A stretch of 64,000 nucleotides of DNA from a virus: IMG/VR virus record IMGVR_UViG_3300028654_000001, positions 248,001 through 312,000 of that record; one strand, written 5' to 3'. A model generated the notes under the pieces. It was not told the DNA's origin. It did not search any database and saw only the letters and a list, made by a program, of their open reading frames with translations. This document shows, one piece after another, positions 8,165 through 17,141 of this stretch. Position 1 is the stretch's first letter; each line of letters begins with the position of its first letter. Made by a program: the position numbers and the translations under genes.

Positions 8165-9607
8165 TCATAACACCTTTTCGAGCAACTCAACTTGGTCCTG
8201 TGGAAGTTCATCCATGCAATAGAAGGCTACCATCTCAGCAAAGTTTTCTTCATCATTCTTACCAGCATATGGAGTTATGAATCCAGATCCTGGTGTTGAT
8301 TCAGGCTTTATACCTTTGAGTGCAGCCCATCCCTTGAGTGAGATACTAGCCTTATACGACGGATCATCCTCTCTATGCATGGTTACCTGGTAACCACTTC
8401 GAGACCCTCCGTATCCAACCCGTTCAACAACATAGGTCTTACCTTTCTCAACCACTGTGTCACCAGGTTTAGGAGAGAGGTCAGGGTTTTTCCTGATCTC
8501 AAACTCGAGGTCACTCGTTGATTGATCTACCTTGGACTTGATAATCTGGTAGATCCTAGCTATGTCTCGGCGCTTACTCTGTAGGAACTTAAATTGAAGC
8601 CGGTGTGCCAACTCATGGAGGATCGTTTGGAGGGCTGCCCCTTCATTACCATTCAGATTGGCTCGTACGAAGAACTCATCACTGGAAACCATGTAGAAGG
8701 CTAGTACCTTGGACTTGGTCAGTGTGTTGGAGATGAGGGCATCTCCATAGCATACTTTTCCAAGACCTTTCTTTGCTAGAAGATGAACAGCCTTCTCAAT
8801 GACCCTGGCACAGTTAGCCATCGTGGCTTCATTAAAACCACCAGTGTTCACAAGTCTAAAGGGACCAGCCTTCAATACGGTAGGAGCATCCACCCCACGC
8901 ACTGTAGCTTTACTAAAGGCATCCTTAGCTATCGCCAAGTGTTCCGTGTATAACTTGAACAACTTCTGGAAGGCTTTGACCCCATCCTCAAAGTTCTTTG
9001 GGCTAGCAAAGCGTGTCTTCTCGTAGAACCTCGAGCAGGCTTCAACCTTCCTTCTAACATCCGCTGGGAGGTCGTATTGCTGAAGAAGACCAAGGAAAAT
9101 GTTCTGAACCCCTATCCTCTGCATGGTACCAAGTGAGGACTTAGGGAAAAGTATGTACTCGTACTTCTTGTTACCAAAGAACCTGGATACCTCTAGCTTC
9201 TTGCCCTCGAAGGGCTCTCCTTCGTGTTGACTCAAGTACTCTTGTGCACTCAAGACATGAGGAAGTTCAATCTCCAAGTCTTCGTATCGATCCAGAGTGG
9301 TTTCCCAAGAACGAATGAGGTTCGGAATATCACCAATGGACATCGCATACCGGCGAGCTACCGAAGCAACGATTGGGCCCCCCTCCTTGCACTTGTTACA
9401 AGTAGTCAACACGGTTACCCGATCCGGACTGGTGCACCGGCACTGCTGGGTAACCGTACCGCAAACTCTGCACACCACCTTGTAGTGCTGCTTAGGGCCT
9501 GGAATGAAGTTACCCTCTGGCGTCCAAGAGCCAGAATCCTCAGAGGCTACTCTAGAGCCACCGGCGCTAGCATACCGCCTGGCGACAGACTGAATGAGAG
9601 AGTCCAC
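8165..9607 (-). CDS. Tagged zinc metallopeptidase (HELAH)
   Basis: 480 aa, GTG start. HELAHR at 331-336 gives the HExxH zinc site, and FAEMVAFYC near the C-terminus could supply the third ligand Glu. Residues 46-73 carry CRVCG, QCRC and CNKCK, a probable zinc-binding knuckle. The N-terminus, LIQSVARRYASAGG, and a second copy at 79-89, IVASVARRYAM, match the tag shared by other proteins here. The internal tag raises the possibility that residues 1-78 are removed or separate. Closest in style to phage metalloproteases carried in virions; substrate unknown. Confidence 0.7.
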   Translation of the reverse strand: MDSLIQSVARRYASAGGSRVASEDSGSWTPEGNFIPGPKQHYKVVCRVCGTVTQQCRCTSPDRVTVLTTCNKCKEGGPIVASVARRYAMSIGDIPNLIRSWETTLDRYEDLEIELPHVLSAQEYLSQHEGEPFEGKKLEVSRFFGNKKYEYILFPKSSLGTMQRIGVQNIFLGLLQQYDLPADVRRKVEACSRFYEKTRFASPKNFEDGVKAFQKLFKLYTEHLAIAKDAFSKATVRGVDAPTVLKAGPFRLVNTGGFNEATMANCARVIEKAVHLLAKKGLGKVCYGDALISNTLTKSKVLAFYMVSSDEFFVRANLNGNEGAALQTILHELAHRLQFKFLQSKRRDIARIYQIIKSKVDQSTSDLEFEIRKNPDLSPKPGDTVVEKGKTYVVERVGYGGSRSGYQVTMHREDDPSYKASISLKGWAALKGIKPESTPGSGFITPYAGKNDEENFAEMVAFYCMDELPQDQVELLEKVL

Positions 9608-9635
9608 CCTACTGAGGGTTTATCGAATGACTATC

Positions 9636-10760
9636 TCATGAAGCTCCACACTCAACCCAGGCCCGCTCAATCAGCTCCTGACAGAGTTGATCAATGGCGT
9701 TGACATCTGGTTCAGGAGGAAGTGGTGACACCTGCTCTAATTTGTTGAGTTCTTTGTTCTGTTGCTCGAACCAAGACACTAGGTCCTCAAACTCCCAGGC
9801 CCCGTTGCGAATAGCGAGTAGTTCTTCAGCATCTTTTCGTCGTATATCAAGCTCCCCGGTTATGAGGAGGTCTTTGCATGAACGGGATAACCTAACCAAG
9901 TGCATGGCGTGCTTCCCATCGTACCCAAACTTGGCCTCCATAGCGGCCCGCTCAGGGTTCCGACTATTCTTCCACTTCTGGAACTTGCTCCAATCGGATT
10001 TTTTGGAAGCATACCGCTTCTCTAACTCGAGTACCTGGATGAAGTTGGTGGTGAGACCCAAGCTGTTGGCGGCCGCATGCCAAACCTTGTCCTCTACCTC
10101 TAGATCAGCCCATGAGGTGACTTCAACCAGGCGACGCTGAAACTCATCCCGAATAGCCTGCCTCATGCTCGGAGCGATGTACTCGAGCTTGTGCCAGTTC
10201 CACGAGTCAACCTTCTTCTTGACCATGGCCATGGCAGCATCAATCTGATTCTTCGATGGATGAACGGGTATTGGAGCCAGCCCAAACTCTGCCCGCGTGG
10301 GCTCATGATCCGGCGGGTCAAATATCCACCGCCGGTGAAGTTTCACCTTCCTCATTTGTTCTGTAGCGTACCCTTGGAATGTTTCCCTAGCTCTTCGGCT
10401 GAGGAACATCCTCTTGTGATCCAGCAATGCTTGCCCTACAGGACTCACAAACAAGTGCTGCTCAGGGTTGGTGAAGAGGATCTCCAACGTATTAGGGTTG
10501 CACTCTGAAGCCAAGTACATGGCCTTCTTGATCTCGAAGATCACTAGGTCAGGATTCTTGAGTACCTCATGCTCGAAACTTCTCAGGATCCCAGTGTAGT
10601 AAGGCTTAGGGGCAATAGTGATTGCACGAATATCCAAGTCACTGCTTGGAGTATTGGTTCCATAAGCATGTGACCCATGAAGAGTCACAAAAATGGTACG
10701 GTTAGGCATCCAAGGATGCTCACCACCTGCATTGAAGTAATCTTGCCAGTCGAAGTTCAT
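9636..10760 (-). CDS. RlaP-type nucleotidyltransferase (PF10127/COG3541-like)
   Basis: About 374 aa. VTLHGSHAYGTNTPSSDLD has the GS...DxD signature of the DNA polymerase beta nucleotidyltransferase superfamily in the arrangement of RlaP and T4 NrdC.11-like proteins, a group tied to RNA repair by family context. I moved the start from 10778 to the ATG at 10760, because it forms an exact ATGA overlap with the stop of the upstream HAD gene. Substrate is not known from sequence. Confidence 0.8.
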   Translation of the reverse strand: MNFDWQDYFNAGGEHPWMPNRTIFVTLHGSHAYGTNTPSSDLDIRAITIAPKPYYTGILRSFEHEVLKNPDLVIFEIKKAMYLASECNPNTLEILFTNPEQHLFVSPVGQALLDHKRMFLSRRARETFQGYATEQMRKVKLHRRWIFDPPDHEPTRAEFGLAPIPVHPSKNQIDAAMAMVKKKVDSWNWHKLEYIAPSMRQAIRDEFQRRLVEVTSWADLEVEDKVWHAAANSLGLTTNFIQVLELEKRYASKKSDWSKFQKWKNSRNPERAAMEAKFGYDGKHAMHLVRLSRSCKDLLITGELDIRRKDAEELLAIRNGAWEFEDLVSWFEQQNKELNKLEQVSPLPPEPDVNAIDQLCQELIERAWVECGAS

Positions 10761-11191
10761 TTGGGTCTCAAGGGGCACAAAATATGAGCTTGGTTGAATA
10801 CATGATACACCTCATCCCAAGTACTCGGATCGAATCCAGCTTTATCGTCGATCAATATGGAGAAGTAGGGTTTACGCGTGAAGTCACCAGTCTTGGTGTT
10901 CTCCACAGGAGTTTCGTTCAAACCCTTGAAGTTGACTCCCTCTTCCGCAAGCCGATCGGTATATTTAGGGCCTTCTATTGGGTAACAGGAGGTCCAGAGA
11001 ACCAAGTAGATCTCAGGAAAGGAACTTATTTTTCTTAGGGCTTCGATAGCGTTAGGGTAAAAAGGTGCTGACGCATCCCTATAATTAGAGTCACAGATGG
11101 TATCATGGGCGTCAACCATGACATAGATAGTGTCCCACCCACGCTGCTGAGCAGTTAGGTACGCCTTGAGAATAGCTCGTCTCAGATCCAT
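10757..11191 (-). CDS. HAD-like phosphatase
   Basis: 144 aa. VMVDAHDTICDSNY resembles HAD motif I (DxD-type), LVLWTS motif II, and SILIDDKAGFD the downstream acidic motif. It is the first gene of a two-gene unit, ATGA-coupled to the RlaP-type nucleotidyltransferase, which suggests joint function, perhaps end-processing or nucleotide handling. CGGTGTA lies 11 nt before the start and a weak terminator-like hairpin lies further upstream. The assignment is by motif only. Confidence 0.6.
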   Translation of the reverse strand: MDLRRAILKAYLTAQQRGWDTIYVMVDAHDTICDSNYRDASAPFYPNAIEALRKISSFPEIYLVLWTSCYPIEGPKYTDRLAEEGVNFKGLNETPVENTKTGDFTRKPYFSILIDDKAGFDPSTWDEVYHVFNQAHILCPLRPK

Positions 11192-11202
11192 GGTGGTTAG
11201 AA

Positions 11203-11209
11203 TACACCG
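11203..11209 (-). promoter_or_regulatory. CGGTGTA motif before the HAD gene
   Basis: Eleven nt before the ATG at 11191. Confidence 0.65.
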
Positions 11210-11255
11210 GGAATCTGCAGAATCTCAACTAACTATCTAAGTTTTATGTAATTTG

Positions 11256-11266
11256 GCCCAATGGGC
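11256..11266 (-). terminator. Weak terminator-like hairpin
   Basis: GCCC AAT GGGC stem followed on the minus strand by an A/T-rich run. It lies after the 130-aa gene and before the HAD gene's CGGTGTA motif. Confidence 0.4.
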
Positions 11267-11274
11267 GGTAACCT

Positions 11275-11667
11275 TCAGACTTCACGCTGCCACTCACGAA
11301 GGACATGCTGAGCCTTATTTACCAGCTGTTTGAGTTCAACCACCGGTCGTTCAGACTTCCCAAGTATTTCTCGTAGTTCCATGAGCTTAGGACTTGATTC
11401 CATTGATCCTCGGAACATGTCAGGAAGACCATCCAATGAAAGGTTAATGTCTACGATCTTTTGCCAGATTCTAGCAAGTGATCCTCGACCCTCTTCAATG
11501 GTCTCCCTCTCGAGAGGTCCCTGAACAACACGTCCAGCCAGGTCACTCAGCGCTGCCGCTAGCTTCTCCCTCGAAGGTTCTGGCTCTTCAGTCATGGCCC
11601 AGATGGTCTTGATCTCTGCCTGAACCTCTTCGGCGGTGGCTAGCTTATTCATACCCAGTAGTGGCAA
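11275..11667 (-). CDS. Hypothetical helical protein
   Basis: 130 aa (or 125 from the ATG at 11652, MNKLATAEEV). Predominantly charged and helical, no cysteines, no membrane segment and no recognised domain. It stands alone between the HAD gene and the plus-strand gene at 11816. Confidence 0.55.
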   Translation of the reverse strand: MPLLGMNKLATAEEVQAEIKTIWAMTEEPEPSREKLAAALSDLAGRVVQGPLERETIEEGRGSLARIWQKIVDINLSLDGLPDMFRGSMESSPKLMELREILGKSERPVVELKQLVNKAQHVLREWQREV

Positions 11668-11815
11668 TAAGTAGATCAGTGCCAGACCCCCAAGAATGCC
11701 GATTCAATCAAATTTTGACGAGATTCTGACCTCTAGTGCGTAATAACTAAAGTGAATAGACAAACCTGATAACTAACTTATACCCACATAACAAGTAAAC
11801 TGGTGAGGATATCCA

Positions 11816-12172
11816 ATGGCTGAAGTTAAGAAATTCTGGATTGTAAGTGACCCCCCAAAAGTAGACGGTAGCTGGGACTGGATTTGGGAAGATCCAGCCA
11901 TTGTGAACTCATCGGATGTAGATGGTATGCGTATGGCTCAGTTCTGCGGGGCGTTGAGTGAGGGGGGTTACAGCATCCACGGACTTGTACGAGTTTATGA
12001 TGGTACTGAGACCGTCAGAGGACGTTGGGACAAGGAACACACCAAGGTGTACGATGATGAGGGTAGTGCCAAAACAGATGCTACCAAGCGTATGAACGCA
12101 CTGAAGAAGATCTACGATCGAAGGCACTCTGGTACGAAAGAAGCCAACGAAGCTATTCGTTGGAAGGCCTAA
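11816..12172 (+). CDS. Hypothetical protein
   Basis: 118 aa, rich in Trp at the N-terminus (WIVSDPP, WDWIWEDP) and Lys/Arg at the C-terminus. GGTGAGGA precedes the ATG by 6-7 nt, a good Shine-Dalgarno. The 148-nt region upstream holds no gene. Its end overlaps the convergent HNH gene by 4 nt. Not recognised. Confidence 0.6.
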   Translation: MAEVKKFWIVSDPPKVDGSWDWIWEDPAIVNSSDVDGMRMAQFCGALSEGGYSIHGLVRVYDGTETVRGRWDKEHTKVYDDEGSAKTDATKRMNALKKIYDRRHSGTKEANEAIRWKA

Positions 12173-12636
12173 GCTCTCCTGTAGGGCATCCTGTAGCTTC
12201 GCCGACGTCTCACTTGGGGCTCTGCTGCCTCAAGTGATTTCGTTGCATCCTTCAATACCGCTTCGAAAGTTATATCCTCTTCGTAGCTTAGCCCGTCGTC
12301 ATCCGGGAAGCTGAAGTCCACCCCTGTCCCGTCATCCCCGATGATCAGGTACCGAGGGTGAAGTCCTTCATGAACCTCACGATGACATCTACTACACAAG
12401 AGATGGCACTTGTCTAACTCACTTCTGAGAAGTTCTATAGAAGCTAGCCGGTCGGAAATGTTGTATTCCTTCTCTAGTGGATTTGCATGGTGAAAGTCAA
12501 ATGCGCTAGGAAACCCCGTGTAGCCACAGATCTCGCATTTCCCACCCAGGTAATCCACAGCCTGTTGACGGAGCTCGCGTCTGCGGACACTGGCCTCGTG
12601 TCTCAGAACCCAAGCGGTGTCTTCATCAGTGTACAT
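12169..12636 (-). CDS. HNH endonuclease
   Basis: 155 aa. KCEICGY, then FDFHHANP, then HLLCSRCHREVHEG form a standard HNH nuclease with a zinc-binding CxxC...CxxC frame, at about residues 33-95. It is free-standing, so it may be a homing-type or a packaging-type nuclease; no terminase or portal lies next to it. The N-terminal VRRRELRQQAVDYLGG is basic and could bind DNA. Confidence 0.75.
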   Translation of the reverse strand: MYTDEDTAWVLRHEASVRRRELRQQAVDYLGGKCEICGYTGFPSAFDFHHANPLEKEYNISDRLASIELLRSELDKCHLLCSRCHREVHEGLHPRYLIIGDDGTGVDFSFPDDDGLSYEEDITFEAVLKDATKSLEAAEPQVRRRRSYRMPYRRA

Positions 12637-12707
12637 CTAAGTAGATGCTCTAAAAGAAGATCAGACAACTTGGCCCCGCTCACCAGACTCTTGTACCTAC
12701 CATCCTT

Positions 12708-12959
12708 ATGCAGACTGAAGAAGTTACTGTTTTCTCTGGGTTATCATTCAAACTATTGGAGTCAGGACCGTGGGATCCGAACTCCTTCGGGCTTGTCGAC
12801 ATCACTATAACCAAGGCCGAAACCAAGCTTGAAGTACTCATAGACTTAAACACAGAGGTACCCATCCAGTTCGAAATCGATTCGTATCTTTGGACGGGTT
12901 CCAAGTTGCTTCTGAGAACCAATGACAGAGTTCGTTGGATTCTCCAAGCTACCAATTGA
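12708..12959 (+). CDS. Small hypothetical protein
   Basis: 83 aa with good protein-like composition (alternating hydrophobic and charged residues, beta-rich). It sits directly upstream of the methylase gene on the same strand. There is no evident Shine-Dalgarno before the ATG. Not recognised. Confidence 0.5.
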   Translation: MQTEEVTVFSGLSFKLLESGPWDPNSFGLVDITITKAETKLEVLIDLNTEVPIQFEIDSYLWTGSKLLLRTNDRVRWILQATN

Positions 12960-12962
12960 TCT

Positions 12963-12969
12963 CGGTGTA
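12963..12969 (+). promoter_or_regulatory. CGGTGTA motif before the Dam-type gene
   Basis: 15 nt before the ATG at 12985, plus strand; supports the chosen start. Confidence 0.6.
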
Positions 12970-12984
12970 AGTAGTGAGAATCAT

Positions 12985-13845
12985 ATGACAACAGCTAAGC
13001 CTGTGGTTAAGTGGGCCGGTGGGAAAAGACAGATTCTGGCACAAATCCGACGACGACTACCCAGATCCATGGATACTTACTATGAACCCTTCATCGGCGG
13101 CGGGTCTGTTTTCTTCGCACTGGCAAACCGAAAAGCCTTCAAGAGGGCAGTCATCAACGACAAGAACAAGGAGTTGACGGACACCTACTTGGCCATATCC
13201 ACAGGAAAGGTCAATGATATCATCAGTATTTTGACTGACTACCCAAACACGCGCGAGTTCTACAACGAGATCCGAGCTCGAGTACCCAGTGAGATCCCAG
13301 AGCTCGAGGTCAGGGTGGCCAGGTTCATCTACTTAAACAAGACCGGGTTCAATGGTCTCTACAGAGTCAACCAGAGCGGCGGCTTCAACACCCCCTTTGG
13401 AAAGTACCCCAACCCTAACTACTGCGATAAGGCTGGCCTCCTAGAAGCCGCACGAGCCCTTGAAGGTGTTACCATCGAGTGCGGAGACTTTGAAACCTCA
13501 GTCGCCGGGGCGAAACCTGGTGATGCCGTCTATTTCGACCCCCCTTACCTCCCCAAGAGTGAGACAGCTAACTTCACCTCGTATACGGAGGGCGGCTTCA
13601 GCCTTGCGGATCATGAGAGGCTGGCTAGGACGTTTAGAGAGCTGGCTGATCGTGGGGTGGCTGTTCTTCTATCTAATGCGGATGTAAGGAGAGCCAGAGC
13701 CCTGTATGCTGACTATCGAATCGCAAGGATTCAAGCCCGTAGAAACATCAACAGCGACGGGGACAAGCGGGGAGAGGTCAGTGAGATCTTGGTCGGAGCA
13801 AATCTCCCCCCGATAGCCAGCCTAAGTGTTGAGATCACTCCCTAA
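12985..13845 (+). CDS. Dam-type (D12 class) adenine-N6 DNA methyltransferase
   Basis: 286 aa. The SAM-binding start VVKWAGGKRQIL, the YYEPFIGGGSVFFAL motif and the catalytic DPPYLP are diagnostic of the D12/Dam class, which methylates adenine N6 in short sites such as GATC. I chose the ATG at 12985, not the longer ORF from 12922, because it follows CGGTGTA by 15 nt and avoids overlap with the gene before it. It may protect phage DNA from host restriction or regulate it. No partner restriction gene is seen. It ends inside the convergent DHH gene (24-nt overlap). Confidence 0.9.
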   Translation: MTTAKPVVKWAGGKRQILAQIRRRLPRSMDTYYEPFIGGGSVFFALANRKAFKRAVINDKNKELTDTYLAISTGKVNDIISILTDYPNTREFYNEIRARVPSEIPELEVRVARFIYLNKTGFNGLYRVNQSGGFNTPFGKYPNPNYCDKAGLLEAARALEGVTIECGDFETSVAGAKPGDAVYFDPPYLPKSETANFTSYTEGGFSLADHERLARTFRELADRGVAVLLSNADVRRARALYADYRIARIQARRNINSDGDKRGEVSEILVGANLPPIASLSVEITP

Positions 13846-14793
13846 CATATAGTCACAGATCAGTTCGATGATTCGACGGTAGGGATTCTCATGCTGAGTC
13901 CCCACTGTCTCTACAAAACTGGCAGCCTTGACGTGACCACCACCTCCGTAGTGGAGAGCCAACTCACGAACGTTGAAGTCTTTTCGTGACCGGAGGGACA
14001 CCTTGAACTTGGCATTCTTTGCAAAACCTTCACACCAGTCTTCGCGATTCGAGTTGTCTTCAAGGTAGTAGCGGAACCCAGCAACAATATCCACACCAGC
14101 TTCGGCTGCCTCAGCGATCTCATTAATGGCCGTGGTGTCCTGAACCATGAGAACCTTGAGTGGCCCAATCGTAGCTCGGTAAGCCTCCTCGAGAGCCTTC
14201 TTGACAGTCCAGTCTTTTTTCTCTACTAAAACCCGGCCTATATCCATTCTACTATCCCAAGTACTCTGGAAGTTTGGAAAGATTGGTTCTTTAAGCCAAT
14301 CCTTCTTTGAGAAAAAGAATAGTGCCTCAGTGTACTCTCTCGACCTGTCCCATAATGGATGCTTAGTCTGCCAGGTATCGTAGATACCACAGATATTGGC
14401 GAAGTTCTTCACCAACTTGTTCTCACCAAGTAGGGGGACATAGACATAACGATATGCCAGCATAGCCCCCGAGACTCCAGGCTCCACTTTGACATCAGCA
14501 AAGATCCCTGACTCTCCAAAGGGCTCGACTACTTCCTTGGAGTGATGATCAAGGACAATGACACTTACAGGGATAAAGTCCTGGGTTCGGGTCTTATGAG
14601 GAGAGAAGTCACAAAAGAGCATTCCTTCCTCAGCTTCTAGCTTCTCGTGCTCCTCACTGTTGTACTTGATGAAACGGATTTTCGCTTCTGGAAGGGCCGC
14701 TTTGAGGATCATGGCCGAAGCCAAACCATCAGCACAGGTTTCATGCGAGATGATGGTCTTGATTGCTTTCAACCGCTCGAGGGAAAATGTCAT
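13822..14793 (-). CDS. DHH-family phosphoesterase
   Basis: 323 aa. IISHETCADGLASA, FCDFSPH and VLDHHSKE give the DHH-domain metal ligands, and LHYGGGGHVKAASF is the DHHA1-type C-terminal motif. Family members (NrnA/NrnB) degrade short RNA oligomers or cyclic dinucleotide products, so recycling of nanoRNA or cleavage of a defence messenger is plausible. The start overlaps the stop of the upstream gene as ATGA, implying translational coupling. Confidence 0.85.
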   Translation of the reverse strand: MTFSLERLKAIKTIISHETCADGLASAMILKAALPEAKIRFIKYNSEEHEKLEAEEGMLFCDFSPHKTRTQDFIPVSVIVLDHHSKEVVEPFGESGIFADVKVEPGVSGAMLAYRYVYVPLLGENKLVKNFANICGIYDTWQTKHPLWDRSREYTEALFFFSKKDWLKEPIFPNFQSTWDSRMDIGRVLVEKKDWTVKKALEEAYRATIGPLKVLMVQDTTAINEIAEAAEAGVDIVAGFRYYLEDNSNREDWCEGFAKNAKFKVSLRSRKDFNVRELALHYGGGGHVKAASFVETVGTQHENPYRRIIELICDYMLGSDLNT

Positions 14794-15269
14794 AGCTGAC
14801 CCCCGGACAGTTCGCCCTTCTTCTGACGAATCGAATCCATCAGTATGTTTCGAAGGGACTGGGTGAGTACCTTGTCTCGATCCCCCTTGGTGGTTAGGTA
14901 CCAGTCGTTCAATTCAGCAGTAGTAGTAATGGCTGTTAGTTCACCCAACAACCTCTTCTGAATGTCGTACTCTCCGAAAGTGTACGGGGCAGTTGTGAAT
15001 TCAGTGGAGGCCTTACCTCTGTTCTCTTCAGGTACCTCCTCATACTTTTTAGTGATATCTGTAGCCGTTCTGGCAGCCTCTAGGGCTTTCTCCAGAGTAC
15101 TTATTGCCTCAATCTCACCCGGGACATTACCAGAGAAGATTGACTCTATCACGAGTCTGAATGAATCGAAGGCTATTGCGAAGGCATTGAACTGGGCCTG
15201 ACTCTTCATGCTGGGGATTGACTGACGCAACACCTCAGCCATGGCATCGGGTGGAACATCTACCGGCAT
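14790..15269 (-). CDS. Hypothetical protein
   Basis: 159 aa, largely helical, no cysteine clusters or membrane segment. It is ATGA-coupled to the DHH phosphoesterase downstream. Not recognised. Confidence 0.6.
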   Translation of the reverse strand: MPVDVPPDAMAEVLRQSIPSMKSQAQFNAFAIAFDSFRLVIESIFSGNVPGEIEAISTLEKALEAARTATDITKKYEEVPEENRGKASTEFTTAPYTFGEYDIQKRLLGELTAITTTAELNDWYLTTKGDRDKVLTQSLRNILMDSIRQKKGELSGGQL

Positions 15270-15290
15270 TAAACTGATCCAATCTTGGAG

Positions 15291-15596
15291 TTATGAGTTA
15301 GGTGCTTCTGGAGTAGCTGCTACGAGCTTGTTGCAGAAGGTCTCTGCAAGTTTCTCGGCTACTGCGATGGATACACCGGCGGCTCGGAACTGAGAGATGA
15401 TCGTTCCTCGAATAAGTTGGACAGCTGTCCCCTTGTTCTCAAGAATCCTAGAACAAGCTTGGCAGATAGCGTAGAGATCCTTTGGCTGCTCTACACCCAT
15501 CTTCTTGAGAGTTTCTTGCTCAGAGGAGGGGACACGAAACACCTTCATGGTGCTCTCTTCTCGTTCCCGGTCACAGATTGAGCACTTGCGCTTCAC
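15291..15596 (-). CDS. Small zinc-finger protein
   Basis: 101 aa. CSICDRE at residues 4-10 and ICQACSR near 45 give a CxxC/CxxC zinc finger. GTG start at 15596 overlaps the upstream stop as GTGA, so it is coupled to the YkgJ-like gene. Function unknown. Confidence 0.6.
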   Translation of the reverse strand: MKRKCSICDREREESTMKVFRVPSSEQETLKKMGVEQPKDLYAICQACSRILENKGTAVQLIRGTIISQFRAAGVSIAVAEKLAETFCNKLVAATPEAPNS

Positions 15597-16237
15597 GTCT
15601 TATCCCCGTATTCCTTGATGAGGATCCTGTCCACAGACTCTAGGTCAATATCCTCGTTGCAGATCTTTTCAGCCATCAATAGGGCAGCCCCTATTGGCAT
15701 GGTTATTAGCTGAAGCTTGTGCCTTCGAAGAATCTCGGCTTGTTTCACGTGAAAAGCGTCTGTTATGTTGTCCCTTGGTAGTAACTTAGTGTATTCATTA
15801 GATATTCTGTGAGGGTGGCAGTAGTGAGGGTCACTGACCGCATAGTAAACCCTGCAAATAAGTGGTCGAGTTTGGTAAACAGAGCATCGATTCTGGTCAT
15901 TTAGGAGAGGGCAAGGGATCATAGCCTTCATCCACACGTGATACTCAGTACCAAACTGCTGGTCAGCGGAGAACTTCATTCTTTCTTTGATACCAGAAGT
16001 CCACTTACCCTGCTCCAACATCCAACGGTAAATCAAGATCCCTTCGAGAATTGAGATCACAACAGGATGGTAGCAACACCAGGCACAGCCAGCAGTACAG
16101 GTAATTCTCTGACCATGCTTGGGTACCTCCGATCGTAGCTGCATCTCGAAGTCGGAAGATAGATCACTTCGGAGAACTTCAGTCTTCCCAACTGATTCCT
16201 CAATGGCTAAAGGGAGGCGGTGTTTAGTCATCATCAT
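15593..16237 (-). CDS. YkgJ-family cysteine-cluster protein
   Basis: 214 aa. CTAGCAWCCYHP (CxxxCxxCC) with later CPLL, RCSVYQTRPLICRVY and YCH matches the YkgJ/UPF0153 cysteine cluster family (PF03692), predicted to bind zinc or iron. Three consecutive ATG codons lie at 16237, 16234 and 16231; any could start it. It overlaps the preceding gene by up to 14 nt. Biochemical role of the family is unknown. Confidence 0.8.
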   Translation of the reverse strand: MMMTKHRLPLAIEESVGKTEVLRSDLSSDFEMQLRSEVPKHGQRITCTAGCAWCCYHPVVISILEGILIYRWMLEQGKWTSGIKERMKFSADQQFGTEYHVWMKAMIPCPLLNDQNRCSVYQTRPLICRVYYAVSDPHYCHPHRISNEYTKLLPRDNITDAFHVKQAEILRRHKLQLITMPIGAALLMAEKICNEDIDLESVDRILIKEYGDKT

Positions 16238-16760
16238 CCAGTAGGATCCTGCTGAACCGATTGAACTCTGCTTTTGGTTGAGCAGCAGAGTTCACTGCTG
16301 CTTGGCGACGAGCAACAGTACCAATGGTTTGAGGGACAGTGATCCTAACAGAGTGCCCCTTCTGGTGAGTGGCCAAGATCAGAACTCCAGGACGAAGTTT
16401 GAGACTTGGGTTCACGAAGAATGAACCCCCCTCGCGGAAGATGTCACTCTGAATCCAATCGACCCAGGGCTCTAATATGATCTCAGGTCGGCGAAGAATA
16501 GCTGGAACTACCATCTTCACGAACGGCCCTGCCCCAGACTTGACGGGAGCAGTAAGGAGTTGCCAGACCTTCGGTGGGTTGCAGACTACTTCCGGATTGG
16601 TAGGATCTAGTTTATTGGCCTCTTCAGGAAGCTCAATCTTGAAACCATCTTGCCCAATAAGTGCGACAAGACGAGAGTGTCGATCATAACCGGTGACAAC
16701 CCATCTCTGACGAGTTCCCCCTTGGGCTTCATACGATACTAGGTCACCAACATCCATCAC
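16224..16760 (-). CDS. Hypothetical protein with acidic C-terminus
   Basis: 178 aa. The N-terminus (VGDLVSYEAQGG, RWVVTGYD) looks like a small SH3/Tudor-like beta barrel. The C-terminus ends RFSRILLDDDD, very like the end of the protein at 39392 (RFERILEDDD). ATGA overlap with the gene upstream. Confidence 0.6.
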   Translation of the reverse strand: MMDVGDLVSYEAQGGTRQRWVVTGYDRHSRLVALIGQDGFKIELPEEANKLDPTNPEVVCNPPKVWQLLTAPVKSGAGPFVKMVVPAILRRPEIILEPWVDWIQSDIFREGGSFFVNPSLKLRPGVLILATHQKGHSVRITVPQTIGTVARRQAAVNSAAQPKAEFNRFSRILLDDDD

Positions 16761-17113
16761 TCCACTCTAACACCAGGACGGAAACCTTGTACTATCAAAT
16801 CAACGTCAGGGATCGCAGCTTGAAGTTTTCTGATAACAGACTCCTTGGCCGCCTCACACGCGGTGCCCAAGAATTGATTGACTATTTCAGTCCTATAAGC
16901 CGGATCCCCTAGTATTACAAGTACTTCGCTCCACTCTCGTTCGGCGCCAACAAGGAAGTCCTGCTCGACTCGGGTCAAAGACCCCCAGGTTCCATCAGGT
17001 TCTTCTTCATCTTTCTTCGTGTAGATATACAAACGAAGCTGTACCTTTAGGAGCCTGGTAAGAGCCGAGAAGGTTCTTCCTTGCACATCTTGGGTGGCCG
17101 GTGGCATCGTCAC
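16757..17113 (-). CDS. Hypothetical protein
   Basis: 118 aa, helical, with no recognisable motif. It is coupled by ATGA overlap to the 178-aa gene downstream, and is part of the 13.8-18 kb minus-strand operon. Confidence 0.55.
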   Translation of the reverse strand: MTMPPATQDVQGRTFSALTRLLKVQLRLYIYTKKDEEEPDGTWGSLTRVEQDFLVGAEREWSEVLVILGDPAYRTEIVNQFLGTACEAAKESVIRKLQAAIPDVDLIVQGFRPGVRVE

Positions 17114-17141
17114 AAAGGCGATGCCATAAGTAACTCAACCA

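Noticed and set aside
12169-12636. HNH gene as part of a terminase/packaging module
   Set aside because: No portal or terminase genes lie nearby; kept as a free-standing nuclease.
15372-15378. CGGTGTA match inside the small zinc-finger gene
   Set aside because: Internal to a coding region with no start codon at the usual distance; treated as chance.
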